The position numbers and the translations under genes were made by a program. Of a DNA stretch of 64,000 nucleotides, positions 23,791-33,139 are shown piece after piece; within the stretch, counting starts at the first letter, position 1, and each line of letters begins with the position of its first letter. Origin of the DNA: CBDDDW01 sp965226805 (GTDB taxonomy: Bacteria; Chloroflexota; Dehalococcoidia; Lucifugimonadales; JAGWBF01); the NCBI GenBank assembly GCA_965226805.1, contig CBDDDW010000001.1:1-64000 (forward strand). Direction: 5' to 3'. The notes below the pieces were generated by a model that was not told the DNA's origin, did no database searches, and worked only from the letters and a program-made list of their open reading frames with translations.

Positions 23791-24507
23791 TTAATCATCT
23801 GTCCGGATTTTCAGGTCCGTCTCAGACTTACGGGCATAGAAGACGCAGTGATCCACGCCTTTGGGGTCGGTGAAGTACATAAGGCCCGCCAATTTCTGAG
23901 GATCTTCGTCTTCGATGAGGGTCATGCCCAACCCCTTTAATATTTTGAGTACATCGCTTTCTTGGTATAGACGAAAGCTTCGGTTGACACCGTAGTCTTT
24001 ATCGAACACGGTGGCTATGTCTTTGCCGGACTTGAACATAAGTTGCAATACGCCGCCTGGGCGGAGCACTCTGGCAAAATGGGGCAACACTACGCCTTGG
24101 ACCAGGTCAGGCTTGATGTGCTGGATCACCGCGTTGCACGCCACGAAATCATAGGATTCATCGTCGAAAGGCAAGGGGTCTTCCAGATCGGCGACGAATA
24201 TCTTGTCCGCGATCTCCGGGTGAAGGTCCCGGGCCGCTTGAATGTTCTCCTCTATCGAGTCAATACCTATGACGTCGTAACCCTTTGACCAGGCGTGGAA
24301 TACATCGCGGGCTCCCGCGCCACAACCCGCGTCCAGTCCTCGAGGGCCGGGCGCTAGCTGCACCAGCCGGTCCCAAAGGTCCCAGTCGTTCTTCAAGGCC
24401 GGGTGGGAGGTGTTGGAGTAGACCGATTGAAGGAACTGATCGGATACCCTGGCATATTCCTGGGCGTAATGGCGATAGAAGTCGGTGGAGTAATCAGGAG
24501 AAGTCAC
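23791..24507 (-). CDS. Class I SAM-dependent methyltransferase
   Basis: 238 residues of the Rossmann methyltransferase fold: motif I GLDAGCGAGARD (about 57-68), motif II acidic VIGIDS, LPFDDESYDFVACNAVIQH and ARVLRPGGVLQLMF. Cytosolic; methyl acceptor unknown. It follows another methyltransferase on the same strand after about 145 bases, suggesting joint modification of one compound. Confidence 0.88.
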   Translation of the reverse strand: MTSPDYSTDFYRHYAQEYARVSDQFLQSVYSNTSHPALKNDWDLWDRLVQLAPGPRGLDAGCGAGARDVFHAWSKGYDVIGIDSIEENIQAARDLHPEIADKIFVADLEDPLPFDDESYDFVACNAVIQHIKPDLVQGVVLPHFARVLRPGGVLQLMFKSGKDIATVFDKDYGVNRSFRLYQESDVLKILKGLGMTLIEDEDPQKLAGLMYFTDPKGVDHCVFYARKSETDLKIRTDD

Positions 24508-24653
24508 GATATGTCCTGGGTGCGGCCCTTAACGCACTGACACGTTCTGGGGGTGTGACCGGTTTTTTCTACGATCATGAGCTCACCTCGTTCCGAAGAA
24601 CAACTGCCCACAATTGGGTGGGCTTTGAACAGGCCGAGTCCAAGGGAGGCCTA

Positions 24654-25685
24654 TCAGTCAAGTGCGGGAGGCTTCTCCGCGGTGACCAGGCCCAGTTGGG
24701 TAGGCAGTGGGATCGTCTTGGTGTGTTGGAAGCCAGCGTCCTCGAGCCAGGACGCGACTTCCGCTCCCTCCCGATCACCAGCTCCTGGGTCGAAGACCAC
24801 CAGGACATATAGGTCCTCCAGGGTATCCAGCCGCTTACGCTGAGGGTCGTCTCCAATGCGAATATAGTCCTGAACGACCACCAAGCCCCCTGGCTCAAGA
24901 ATGTCGAAGGCAAGCTTGAAGAGCCGGTGGCAAGCCTCTTCCGGCTCGATCAAGATCACCCCCGAGATGAGGCAAATATCGTAGCCGGTACCAAGCTGGG
25001 TTTCAAAAAAGCTGCCTTCCAGGAATGTGATTCGGTCCCGCAGGTTATTTTCTTCCACCAGGGATCTGGCGATGCTGAGGGGCTCCTTTTGGTCGACGAC
25101 CACGGCCTCAAGCTGGGGATTGGTGTTACAGAGCGCTATGCTGTAGCTGGCCGCCCCACCACCCAGGTCTATGAGCTTGCGCTTTTCTCGAACATCAAGG
25201 CTCTGCACCAGATAATGAGCTTGCCCAGAGGTCGCTCGGTTGTGCTGACCTATCATGTAGTTGGTCCAATAGGTGTCTGCGTCAACGTAGCCCGTCTCAT
25301 AAGGAAGAAGAGTCTTACCTTCCTTGATTACCTCGTCGAGACGGCCCCAGGACGCCCAAGTATTCGTATGGTGGAGGGCGTGATCCCCGACGTATCCTGC
25401 TTTGCCCTTGACCAGAAATTTTGACGACATTGAGGAGTTGATGAATTTGCCGTCCTTCTTGTCCAGCAAGTCCAATACCACACAGCAATCCAGAAACGAT
25501 TGAGTGTACCTGGGTGATGCACCGATGCGAAGGGCAACCTCCTGAGATGTCAAAGACTCGGTTTCCAGCCGAGAGAAGACATCAAGTTTTATCCCTGCTC
25601 GCAATATCGCCGAGTACCAGAAGTTTCTGGCCAACTCATTGACACGTTCCACGCCCAAATCGACGGGTGAGCCGGATTCTTTCAT
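24654..25685 (-). CDS. COMT-type O-methyltransferase
   Basis: 343 residues from ATG 25685 (AAGGAC upstream); an earlier in-frame start at 25727 adds a basic leader without a ribosome site. N-terminal winged-helix dimerisation region (TSQEVALRIGASPRYTQSFL) and a C-terminal SAM domain with LIDLGGGAASYSIAL, VVVDQKEP and ILEPGGLVVVQDYI. This architecture matches plant caffeate-type and bacterial polyketide or carotenoid O-methyltransferases. The catalytic His expected near GVILIEPEEAC is not obvious. Confidence 0.85.
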   Translation of the reverse strand: MKESGSPVDLGVERVNELARNFWYSAILRAGIKLDVFSRLETESLTSQEVALRIGASPRYTQSFLDCCVVLDLLDKKDGKFINSSMSSKFLVKGKAGYVGDHALHHTNTWASWGRLDEVIKEGKTLLPYETGYVDADTYWTNYMIGQHNRATSGQAHYLVQSLDVREKRKLIDLGGGAASYSIALCNTNPQLEAVVVDQKEPLSIARSLVEENNLRDRITFLEGSFFETQLGTGYDICLISGVILIEPEEACHRLFKLAFDILEPGGLVVVQDYIRIGDDPQRKRLDTLEDLYVLVVFDPGAGDREGAEVASWLEDAGFQHTKTIPLPTQLGLVTAEKPPALD

Positions 25686-26198
25686 TGGTACAGTCCTTAT
25701 CGATCGTTTTCGCTGACGGGAACCCACGGTGCTTGACTCAAGCTGCCAAACCTAGGGTCACTGCGGCGGCCAAACGGCAATGAGTGCAGATCTTGGAGTC
25801 CAGTGGGGAGGCCGGGACATGGTCGCGCGGCCTGGATTTGTTAGAGAAGATAGCTAGGGATCGCAGGGGGTGATATGGTTCCGACGGGGGGGACCAGTGG
25901 TATTAGGAAGGGGATTTCCAGTGTTCCGAATCATGTCTCCCGAGGCTAAGGCTAGCTCCGGTAAAAAAAAAAGAGATTCAAGGTTCCAGTTATGTTCATT
26001 CCTTGATCCCGAGATGGATCACATTTACCCCACATTCGCCGGCTTGGCGGTCATTGCACCTAGAGTGAACGAGCGTCTACAGTAGCGGGAACGTTATCAC
26101 TTGTAGCCGATGCTGTCAAACGCCAACTCAACCAGTGAGCTATATCCGCAGTACTTCTTGAAGGGCCGTGAAACGCGGGAGAAGAATCCAGTAGAGTG
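25686..26198. other. Gene-poor stretch
   Basis: About 500 bases between the O-methyltransferase start and the epoxide hydrolase stop. Contains a run of ten A (about 25963-25972). No supported gene, RNA or repeat seen. Confidence 0.5.
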
Positions 26199-27362
26199 TT
26201 ACTGGGTGGCGCGGTGGGACCGAAAGAAGGCGCGGACGTCCTCGGCCAGGAGCTCTGGCTCCTCCAGGGCCGCGAAGTGCCCTCCCCTGGGCATCTCCGT
26301 CCAGCGGCAGACGTTGTAGGACCGCTCGGCCCATTCCCGAGGCGGCAGGCTTATCTCGGCAGGAAAAACAGCGATGGCCGCGGGCGTCGGCACCTGCGCA
26401 TCCTTGCTCATCACCCACGCTTCACGCAGGTTCTCGTAATACATCCTAACGGAGGAGACGATGGTCTGCGTTACCCAGTAGATGGTAATGTTGGTCAGCA
26501 GCTCGTCCTTGGTGAACCGCCGCTCTACATCGCCGCCGCAGTCGCTCCAAGTGCGGTATTTCTCCACTATCCAGGCTGCCAACCCCAGGGGCGAATCGTT
26601 TAGGCCGTAAGACAGGGTCTGGGGCTTCGTGCCCTGGATGTGGTTGTAACCCCCCTCATCCTGCTGCCAGCGCCCCCGCTGTTCGATGAAGGCCTGCTCG
26701 GCCTCGTTCAACTCCCTCGACCCGGGGCCCAGATAGGGCATGGGTTGGACGATCGAGCCGGTCATGTGGATGCCTATCGTGCGGTCAGCGTGGTAGTGGC
26801 CCAACCGTGCGGTGACCCCGGCGCCTATGTCTCCGCCCTGGGCGGCGAACCGTGGATATCCCAGGTTCTCGGTCATCAGCTTTGTCCACATCCCAGCAAC
26901 CCGCCGGACTTCCATTCCGCGTTCGGTGGGCTTGTCCGAGAAGCCGAAGCCGGGCAGGGAGGGGGCGACCACGTCGAAAGCGTCGGCGGGATCTCCGCCG
27001 TGGGCGCCGGGGTCGGCCAGCAGAGGAATGACCTTGTGCATCTCAAAGAAAGTGCTGGGCCAGCCATGGGTTATCACCAGCGGCATGGGGTTGGGACCTT
27101 TTCCCCGCTCGTGGACGAAATGGATGTCCAGCCCGTCCACCTTCGACTTGAAGTGATTGAACGCGTTTAGCTTGGTTTCCTGGGCGCGCCAATCGAATCC
27201 CGTGCGCCAATACTCGACCAGTCCCTTCAGGTACTCTAGATTGGTGCCGTAGTCCCAGCCGGAGTTGGGGATCTCGTCGGGCCAGCGAACGGTCTCCAGG
27301 CGGCGCCGCAGGTCGTCCAGCACCTCATCGTGCACCTCGATCTTGAACGGCTTGACCTCCAT
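26199..27362 (-). CDS. Epoxide hydrolase (EHN-type alpha/beta hydrolase)
   Basis: 387 residues from ATG 27362, preceded by GGAGGG; the longer in-frame form reads through a repeat-like leader. The N-terminal EHN lid (FKIEVHDEVLDDLRRRLETV, WRAQETKLNAFNHFK) is followed by an alpha/beta hydrolase core: HGWP oxyanion motif, catalytic Asp in AQGGDIGAGV, and C-terminal His in RGGHFAALEEPE. The enzyme should hydrolyse epoxides to diols through an alkyl-Asp intermediate. It lies downstream of an amidohydrolase on the same strand. Confidence 0.92.
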   Translation of the reverse strand: MEVKPFKIEVHDEVLDDLRRRLETVRWPDEIPNSGWDYGTNLEYLKGLVEYWRTGFDWRAQETKLNAFNHFKSKVDGLDIHFVHERGKGPNPMPLVITHGWPSTFFEMHKVIPLLADPGAHGGDPADAFDVVAPSLPGFGFSDKPTERGMEVRRVAGMWTKLMTENLGYPRFAAQGGDIGAGVTARLGHYHADRTIGIHMTGSIVQPMPYLGPGSRELNEAEQAFIEQRGRWQQDEGGYNHIQGTKPQTLSYGLNDSPLGLAAWIVEKYRTWSDCGGDVERRFTKDELLTNITIYWVTQTIVSSVRMYYENLREAWVMSKDAQVPTPAAIAVFPAEISLPPREWAERSYNVCRWTEMPRGGHFAALEEPELLAEDVRAFFRSHRATQ

Positions 27363-27411
27363 CTCTCTACCCTCCTCAATTCTCGGTCCCAGGCGCCCAG
27401 CAGGGTGCTGA

Positions 27412-27510
27412 AAAACCCTTTCGACCATCCCCCTGACCTCTTCCATTCGACAGGCTCAGGACAGGCAAAGGGGCTTCGCCCCCCTGTACTCCCTTTCTTC
27501 ATCAGCCGCC
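27412..27510. repeat. Candidate interspersed repeat with internal hairpin
   Basis: Stretch beginning CAGGGTGCTGAAAAACCCT, containing ATTCGACAGGCTCAGGACAG and a GGGGC-TTC-GCCCC hairpin (27470-27482). Its style resembles intergenic repeated elements found in many bacterial genomes. Only one copy is visible here. It follows the amidohydrolase stop on the minus strand, so the hairpin could also terminate that transcript. Confidence 0.35.
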
Positions 27511-27517
27511 TAGACGG

Positions 27518-28534
27518 CTAGACATCTATTGAGTAGACGCGGGCGGCGGTGTCGTGGAACAGGGCGGTCCGCTCTGAGTGCGAATACCCCTGCGAAAGCC
27601 GCTTAAAGGCGTTGTAAAGAACGTTGTACGAGTAGGACACCTTGTCGACCGGGAAGTTGCTCTCGAACATGCACCGGTCGGACCCGAACTGTTCAATGCA
27701 GTAATTCATGAGCGGCGCCAGCGACTCGGCCAGCTCCTCCGACCCCACTGGGACCTCCCGCTTCGACCAGTCGAAGCCGTACCGCGCCTGGCCCATCCCG
27801 CCCAGCTTCATGACGATGTTGGGGCACTGGGCCACGGTGGCCACGCCCCTACGCCACTCGGCCAGCACCTCGTTGTCGCGGTTGGCGTAGTGGCCCACCC
27901 GCAGCAGCCCGCCGATATGGTTCAGGACGATCGTGAGCTCGGGTACCGCGTTGGCGAAATCGGCCATCTCGTCCAACTGTGGGAAATACAGGGAGTTTTC
28001 CAACAAGAAGCCCATCTCCGCCAGGACCCGCCCGCCGGCCCGGTAGCCATCGGTGGCCAGGACACCCCGTATTTCCCGGTCCCGCACCTCCGGCGTGGGG
28101 TCCCAGCCCACCGAGTGGCGGACCCCGCGGAAACGGTCAGGGCTGGCAACCTGGAGCGCCTCAAGGACCGGGCGCATTCGCTCGCCCAGCTTCAGGTCGG
28201 CCCGGCCGATGATGGCGGCGGCGGCGCGGGCCGGTCCGTAGTCCCCACTGGTGCTGTCATCGGCCAGTTTCTGCGCGAACTCCACCTCGCCTACCGGGCG
28301 CAACTCCTCGGGACCTCCCGTGTGGTACTCGGAGCTGGCCTCGATGAACACAGTGGAGCGGACATTGTGGCCGCTGTTGATGTCGGCCGCAAGGTCCGCC
28401 AGCAGGTATTGCTGATATGCCAGTGGCTCAGGCCGGTGCACCCAGAAGTGATGGTGGGAGTCGCAGATGGACAGGTCTGGTTCCAGTGTGGGCTCCTGAG
28501 TCCGGGCCAACCAGTCGGCGTCTCCAATGGGCAT
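27518..28534 (-). CDS. Amidohydrolase-2 family hydrolase (COG3618-like)
   Basis: 338 residues: SICDSHHHFW metal motif near residue 25, FRGVRHSVGWDP, LNHIGGLLRVG and a late FESNFPVDKVSYSY with the catalytic Asp. This pattern matches the COG3618 group of lactonases and dicarboxylate hydrolases, which open lactone rings in the cytosol. The epoxide hydrolase downstream suggests stepwise breakdown of one cyclic substrate. Confidence 0.88.
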   Translation of the reverse strand: MPIGDADWLARTQEPTLEPDLSICDSHHHFWVHRPEPLAYQQYLLADLAADINSGHNVRSTVFIEASSEYHTGGPEELRPVGEVEFAQKLADDSTSGDYGPARAAAAIIGRADLKLGERMRPVLEALQVASPDRFRGVRHSVGWDPTPEVRDREIRGVLATDGYRAGGRVLAEMGFLLENSLYFPQLDEMADFANAVPELTIVLNHIGGLLRVGHYANRDNEVLAEWRRGVATVAQCPNIVMKLGGMGQARYGFDWSKREVPVGSEELAESLAPLMNYCIEQFGSDRCMFESNFPVDKVSYSYNVLYNAFKRLSQGYSHSERTALFHDTAARVYSIDV

Positions 28535-28849
28535 AATCCGTCCGTCCTCTATCTTCAGGGTCGGCGTCCCGGCCTGTCCGAACTGCGGGCAATTTTCAGG
28601 TTGATCGACCTATGCCACGGCTAATCTATGGGCGGTTGTTGCTCGGTCTCCGAGGAGGATAACCTAATCGGAGAGCTCCACGCAATGGCTGGCGACCCGT
28701 GGACAAGGCACCTCCTCCGACGGACCCAGTCGGAGTAGAAGTTAGTGCGTTGAAATCCGTGAAGCACTGGTCACCGCCCGGCCACAAGACCAGGTTAAGT
28801 AGGATCGGCGGACGTCTGATGAGTCACGCTCGGCTTGGCCGCAAGTCAG
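28535..28849. other. Divergent intergenic region
   Basis: Separates the minus-strand amidohydrolase from the plus-strand GlcG-like gene. Holds a CTCCGAC/GTCGGAG hairpin (28715-28735, 7-bp stem, 7-base loop) of unknown role. No gene seen. Confidence 0.45.
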
Positions 28850-28878
28850 TTGACATAGAAAATGTCGGCTAGTATAGT
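28850..28878 (+). promoter_or_regulatory. Sigma-70-type promoter for the GlcG-like gene
   Basis: TTGACA (28850-28855), a 17-base spacer and TATAGT (28873-28878), a near-consensus pair. The predicted RNA start lies about 25-30 bases before the gene start at 28913. Confidence 0.75.
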
Positions 28879-28912
28879 TTGCGCTTATTCCAAAAAGGTG
28901 AGGTGGTCGGCT

Positions 28913-29332
28913 GTGTACAACAAACCCATGTTGAGTCTCGATCAGGCTCGGGCAGCCATCGATGCGATGATTGCCGAGTACAACAAAAACCCCGACCGGC
29001 GCAAGGTAGATATGGCTGTGGTGGATGACGCGGGAAACCTTATCGCCTATGCTCGGATGGATAGGTGTCCGAGGCCCACCTTCGCCAGCAGGAAGGCCTA
29101 CACATCAGCCTTGCGAGGGGCTGATACTGGGGCTCTCGCGGAGCAGCTCAAGAGCCAGGGTAGGACGCTGGAGTCCCTCGGCGACCCCAACCTCATCGCC
29201 ATCGGAGGTGGAGTAGTAGTGGTCAACCCGAGTGACGGGGCCGTCGTCGGAGGCATCGGCGTTGGAGGACTCCCCACGGGGCAGGAGGACGAGGTGATCG
29301 CTAAGGTGGGCCTAAAGGCGCTGAACCTCTAA
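28913..29332 (+). CDS. GlcG/HbpS family heme-binding-like protein
   Basis: 139 residues from GTG 28913 (AGGTGAGG upstream); ATG 28928 is an alternative. Single GlcG/HbpS domain (DUF336): LSLDQARAAIDAMIAEY, VVDDAGNLIAYARMDR, ASRKAYTSALRGA and a final GGIGVGGLPTGQEDEVIA. Family members bind heme or cobalamin-like groups or accompany oxidoreductases; no signal peptide is present. It has its own strong promoter and appears monocistronic. Confidence 0.88.
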   Translation: MYNKPMLSLDQARAAIDAMIAEYNKNPDRRKVDMAVVDDAGNLIAYARMDRCPRPTFASRKAYTSALRGADTGALAEQLKSQGRTLESLGDPNLIAIGGGVVVVNPSDGAVVGGIGVGGLPTGQEDEVIAKVGLKALNL

Positions 29333-29367
29333 CGGGCGCCCTAAGCAATAGTGGGACGATACATGGG

Positions 29368-32300
29368 CTAGGAGTCCGCTGGCCAGGGGCTTTCGGACCT
29401 GCCGAAGTTCGATGCGGCGATCGCCAGATCGAGGACGTCCACCGACCCGTCGCCGTTAATGTCCGAATCCGTATCGATTGTATTGAAGTGGTTTCCGATT
29501 ATCCGCAGGTCCCGGAAATCCACGTCACCATCCCCATCGGCATCTCCTCCGGCGAGCGTGACAAGAGGCAACGCGTTGGGCTGATCGATACCCACGACTA
29601 AGCCGACCTGCCTGGCCGGCAGATACCCAGAGTGACTCGCTTCTACGTCGTAGTTGCCTGGTGGAAGGTCCACGGAAAAGCTGCCCGCTTCGTCAGTCGT
29701 AACCTCATGGACGCCGCCGGTAGCGGTGTCAGCGAATGTCACCAAGACCCCAGCATGGTTGGTCCTGCCCTGCAAGGTCACTTGGCCCGTGACCACGAAA
29801 AAGCCTGGAACCACCACCTCGGGCAGTGTCTCAATTTTCTCGTTGTTGTCTTCGGTAGACTCCGTGACCTCCTGGCCGGAGTCGGCTATGGCTTTGACCT
29901 CGTGTATGCCAACGCGAGAAGTCCAGGTCTGAGTGGCCTGGCGCTCTTGACCCGCAGTCATGTCGCCGGTGATTCTCGCCTGCCCGATGAACGCGTTGTC
30001 GATCTCAAAGCGCACGTTGAAATCCCGTGTTGTACTGTTCTCGCTGATGTTTTTCACGGTGGCAGTGAACGTCACCTCCTCTCCCGCGTTGATCCCAGGG
30101 GCCGGGACCCACGCTATGGAGATGACGACAAGGTCCGTGGCAGGGACGTTGGGCATTGTCGCGGAAAGAGTGTTGTTGTTCTCGTCGGTCTCCTCAACTG
30201 CGTTGGTCTCGTCCACGGTGGCCGTGAGAATATGAATCCCTACCTGGGAGGTCCAGAGCTGAGACGCCACCTTGAACTGGCCGGCCGTCAACCCTCCGGT
30301 GACCAGGTAGCTTCCGATGAAGACCCCGTCCACCTCGAACCGGACTGAGAAGTCACGCAGGGTGGCGCCGCTCCCAGTGTTCAGCAGCGTGGCGAAGACT
30401 GGGATCTCTTCCCCATCGCTGAACTGGGCCGCGGGAGACCAGGTCACCTCGAAGACGATCAGGTCCGGCGCCACCACCTCCGGCAGCTGCTCAATCAGCT
30501 GGTTGTTCTGCTCGTCCGATTCGGTTACGGCGTCGGCCTCGTCGACAACCACCGTTGCTGTGTGTATCCCACCCTCTGAGGTCCACACCCGGCTAACGCT
30601 GACCTGCTCACCCGTTGAGAGGCCGCCCGTCACCAGACGGCTGCCGATCGCGACGCCGTCCACTTCGAACCGGACTGAGAAGTCACGCAGGGTGCTCCCT
30701 TCACCTGTGTTCACTATCAAAGCGGTAATAGACACTTCCTGACCGTCGAATATCCCTTCTGAGGGATCGAAGTCCATGTCCAGCACCACCAGGGTCGGAA
30801 GCGGGGACCTCCGGCAGCGAGAGGGTCAAGGAGTTGTTGGCCTCGTCGGCCTCAGTGACCGCGCCTTCGCTGTCGGCGATCGCTTTCGCCGTGTAGGCGC
30901 CGACTTGGGCGGTCCAGTCGGCGGTGATCACCACTGACTCTCCGATAGACAGCCCGCCCGTGACCAGCTCTTCAGCCAGAAAGGCGTCGTCTATCTCGAA
31001 GCGAACCAGGAAGTTGCCCGGCAAGTCCCCACTACCGGCGTTGGACACTGTTGCAACGACAGCCACCTGCTGACCATCGACAAGGGTCTCTTGGGGGAGC
31101 GTGATAATCTGGGATACCACCAGGTCGGGAGCCCCTATCGTAGGCAGGTTCTCAACCCGATCGTTATTTCCTTCTATGGACTCTGGCACTGCATCGAACC
31201 GGTCGGCGAATGCCCTTACGTTGTGGTCACCAAGACTGGCCGTCCAGGTCTGGCTCACCTGGACCGAGCCGCCCCTGGCAAGTCCATTGACGACGCTCTG
31301 GCCGATGAAGACCCCGTCCAGTTCGAAAAAGACGTGGAACTCCCTGGAGGTGCCGCCTTCTCCAGTGTTGACCACCGTGGCTGTGAAGTTCACCTGTTCA
31401 CCGTCGTCGATACTAGCTGGCGGGGTCCACGAGATATCGGATACGACGAGGTCCGGGGAGGGGACATCGGGCAATGTCAGGACCATCTCGTTGTTGTTCC
31501 TCGTTCGACTCACCGATAGCGCCCAGCTCATCAGCGATTACAGTCAGGGTGTGGGTCCCTGGTGAGACCCCCCAGACCTGATTCACTTGCAACTGCCCTC
31601 CGGCCTCCAACCCACCCCTGACCCGATGACTCCCGATCTTTACCTGGTCCACTTTGAAGGCCACATGAAAGTCGTCGAAGATGGCCCCATCGCCTGTGTT
31701 CGCGATTGTAGCGGTAATAGTAACGATATCGCCGTCCTGGAAGTCGAGGGGAGTGACGTTGAGATCGATCACCGTCAGGTCTGTGGGCAGGGCGACCACC
31801 GAAACGCTGATCGTCCCATCTACGGAGCCGCCGTTGGAGCTGACGGTGACGGTCCCTGTATGAGTTAGGCCTCCCTCCAGGGAGCTTGTATCCGCGGTCA
31901 CGACAACGGCGTCCGTCTCGGCAGTGGTTGTGCCCTGAGCGGGCCGGCGCTCACCGTCCAATCCAGGGTACCCGTACCGCAGTTCGTGAGTTCAAAGGAC
32001 CCCTGAACAATATCGCCCCGGTTCAGCTCGCCGAAATTGATTGAAGGTGGGAATGGGGAGGTGCACAGTAACGGGTCCACTGGGACTATAACCGACAGCG
32101 TATGCCCTACTGCCTGGGAAGGTATCGGCCGGGACTGGGTGTCTCCCAGGACCACATCCTCCAGAGTGATATCTCCTGTCGCCCCTTCTCCACCCACTAC
32201 CAGAAACGACACTCCCGCCAGGTAGCCTATGCCGGTGGCGCCGTCGATACCGGGGATATTCTGGATTATCCTGATCCTCCCTGGCGCGATCTCCATCCAG

Positions 32301-33040
32301 GCATCCACAGGAATCGCAGTGCCATTTATCAGGCCAGGGGTAACGTCCGCCGTCCTCAGCACGTTGGGATCGAAGACCACGTCGTAGTTCGCGGCGTCGA
32401 AGTTGGTTACCTCGCTGATCCGGATAAGCGCGGTGAAGTTGCTATCGACGAACACCTGGTCGGGGGCATCTATGCTCACGGTCACCACCTGATGGGGGGT
32501 GACGGTAACTGAGTCGCCTACCCACTCGGCTGGTATGGCGTTGGCTAAGTTGTCGCCAAGCACGCCGTCCTCGAGGTCAATGGAACTCGTCTCGCCGGGG
32601 GACCCCACGGCGCGGAAATGCACCTCAGCAAGGGAGCCAGTGCCGCTGACGCCCGCTAGTCCGGGCACGTTTTGGACTACAGTGACCCTCCCGGAGGCGT
32701 TGTCTATATTCCGTGCGCCCACGGGGATTTCCGTGCCACCTATGTTGCCGGACGTGACGTCCGTGACTGCCAGGACGCCCGGATTGAAGGTAACGACGTA
32801 GTTCGCGGCGTCGAAGTTGTCTACCTGGGAGATAAGGATCGGAGCCACAAAATCTGAGTCCTCCAGCACCAAATCAGGGGCCTGAATGCTGACGGTGACG
32901 TGACCCTCGGCTTGGGCAGATTGAAAGAGGAGGACGTGGGCCGCTGCGAAGGCAGTGAGACACAGGAGGATAAGGAATACTAAGAACGGGCCGTAGAGCG
33001 GCCACCTAGTCCAGTATAAAGTCCTTAGCCTCACCCCCAA
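29368..33040 (-). CDS. Exported cohesin-CARDB-dockerin protein (three frameshifts)
   Basis: About 1220 residues if three indels are corrected. Order: N-terminal signal or anchor helix (FLVFLILLCLTAFAAAHVLL), two cohesin-like domains (46-180 and 184-320; both with NFDAANY and VVQNVPG/IIQNIPG blocks), a short choice-of-anchor/BACON-like region (INFGELNRGDIVQGSFELTN), six CARDB repeats (APDLVV, T-x-x-W-T-x-x-x-G-x-H), a carboxypeptidase-regulatory-like domain, and a dockerin (DADGDGDVDFRD and DINGDGSVDVLD calcium loops). Frames break at about 31940, 31505 and 30794, all single-base-type indels. TTG 33040 or GTG 33034 starts it. Predicted to be cell-surface or secreted and to bind the neighbouring dockerin protein. 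Confidence 0.8.
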
Positions 33041-33139
33041 CTACCCTTACCGTACCTGTAGGGCTCGTAGCCCTGGGGGTCAGCTGAACTCAGGAGAGTA
33101 TGGCCTGCCACGAACGGCTGCATCGGTATACCCTGCACA

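Noticed and set aside
25870..26085. 71-codon plus-strand frame in the gene-poor gap
   Set aside because: No ribosome site, includes a poly-A run and low-information composition; not supported as a gene.
29632..30348. Plus-strand frame opposite the CARDB repeats
   Set aside because: Repeat-driven shadow of the minus-strand CARDB gene.
31898..31961. Programmed ribosomal frameshift in the CARDB gene
   Set aside because: No slippery heptamer or downstream structure is evident, and three shifts in one gene make indels far likelier.
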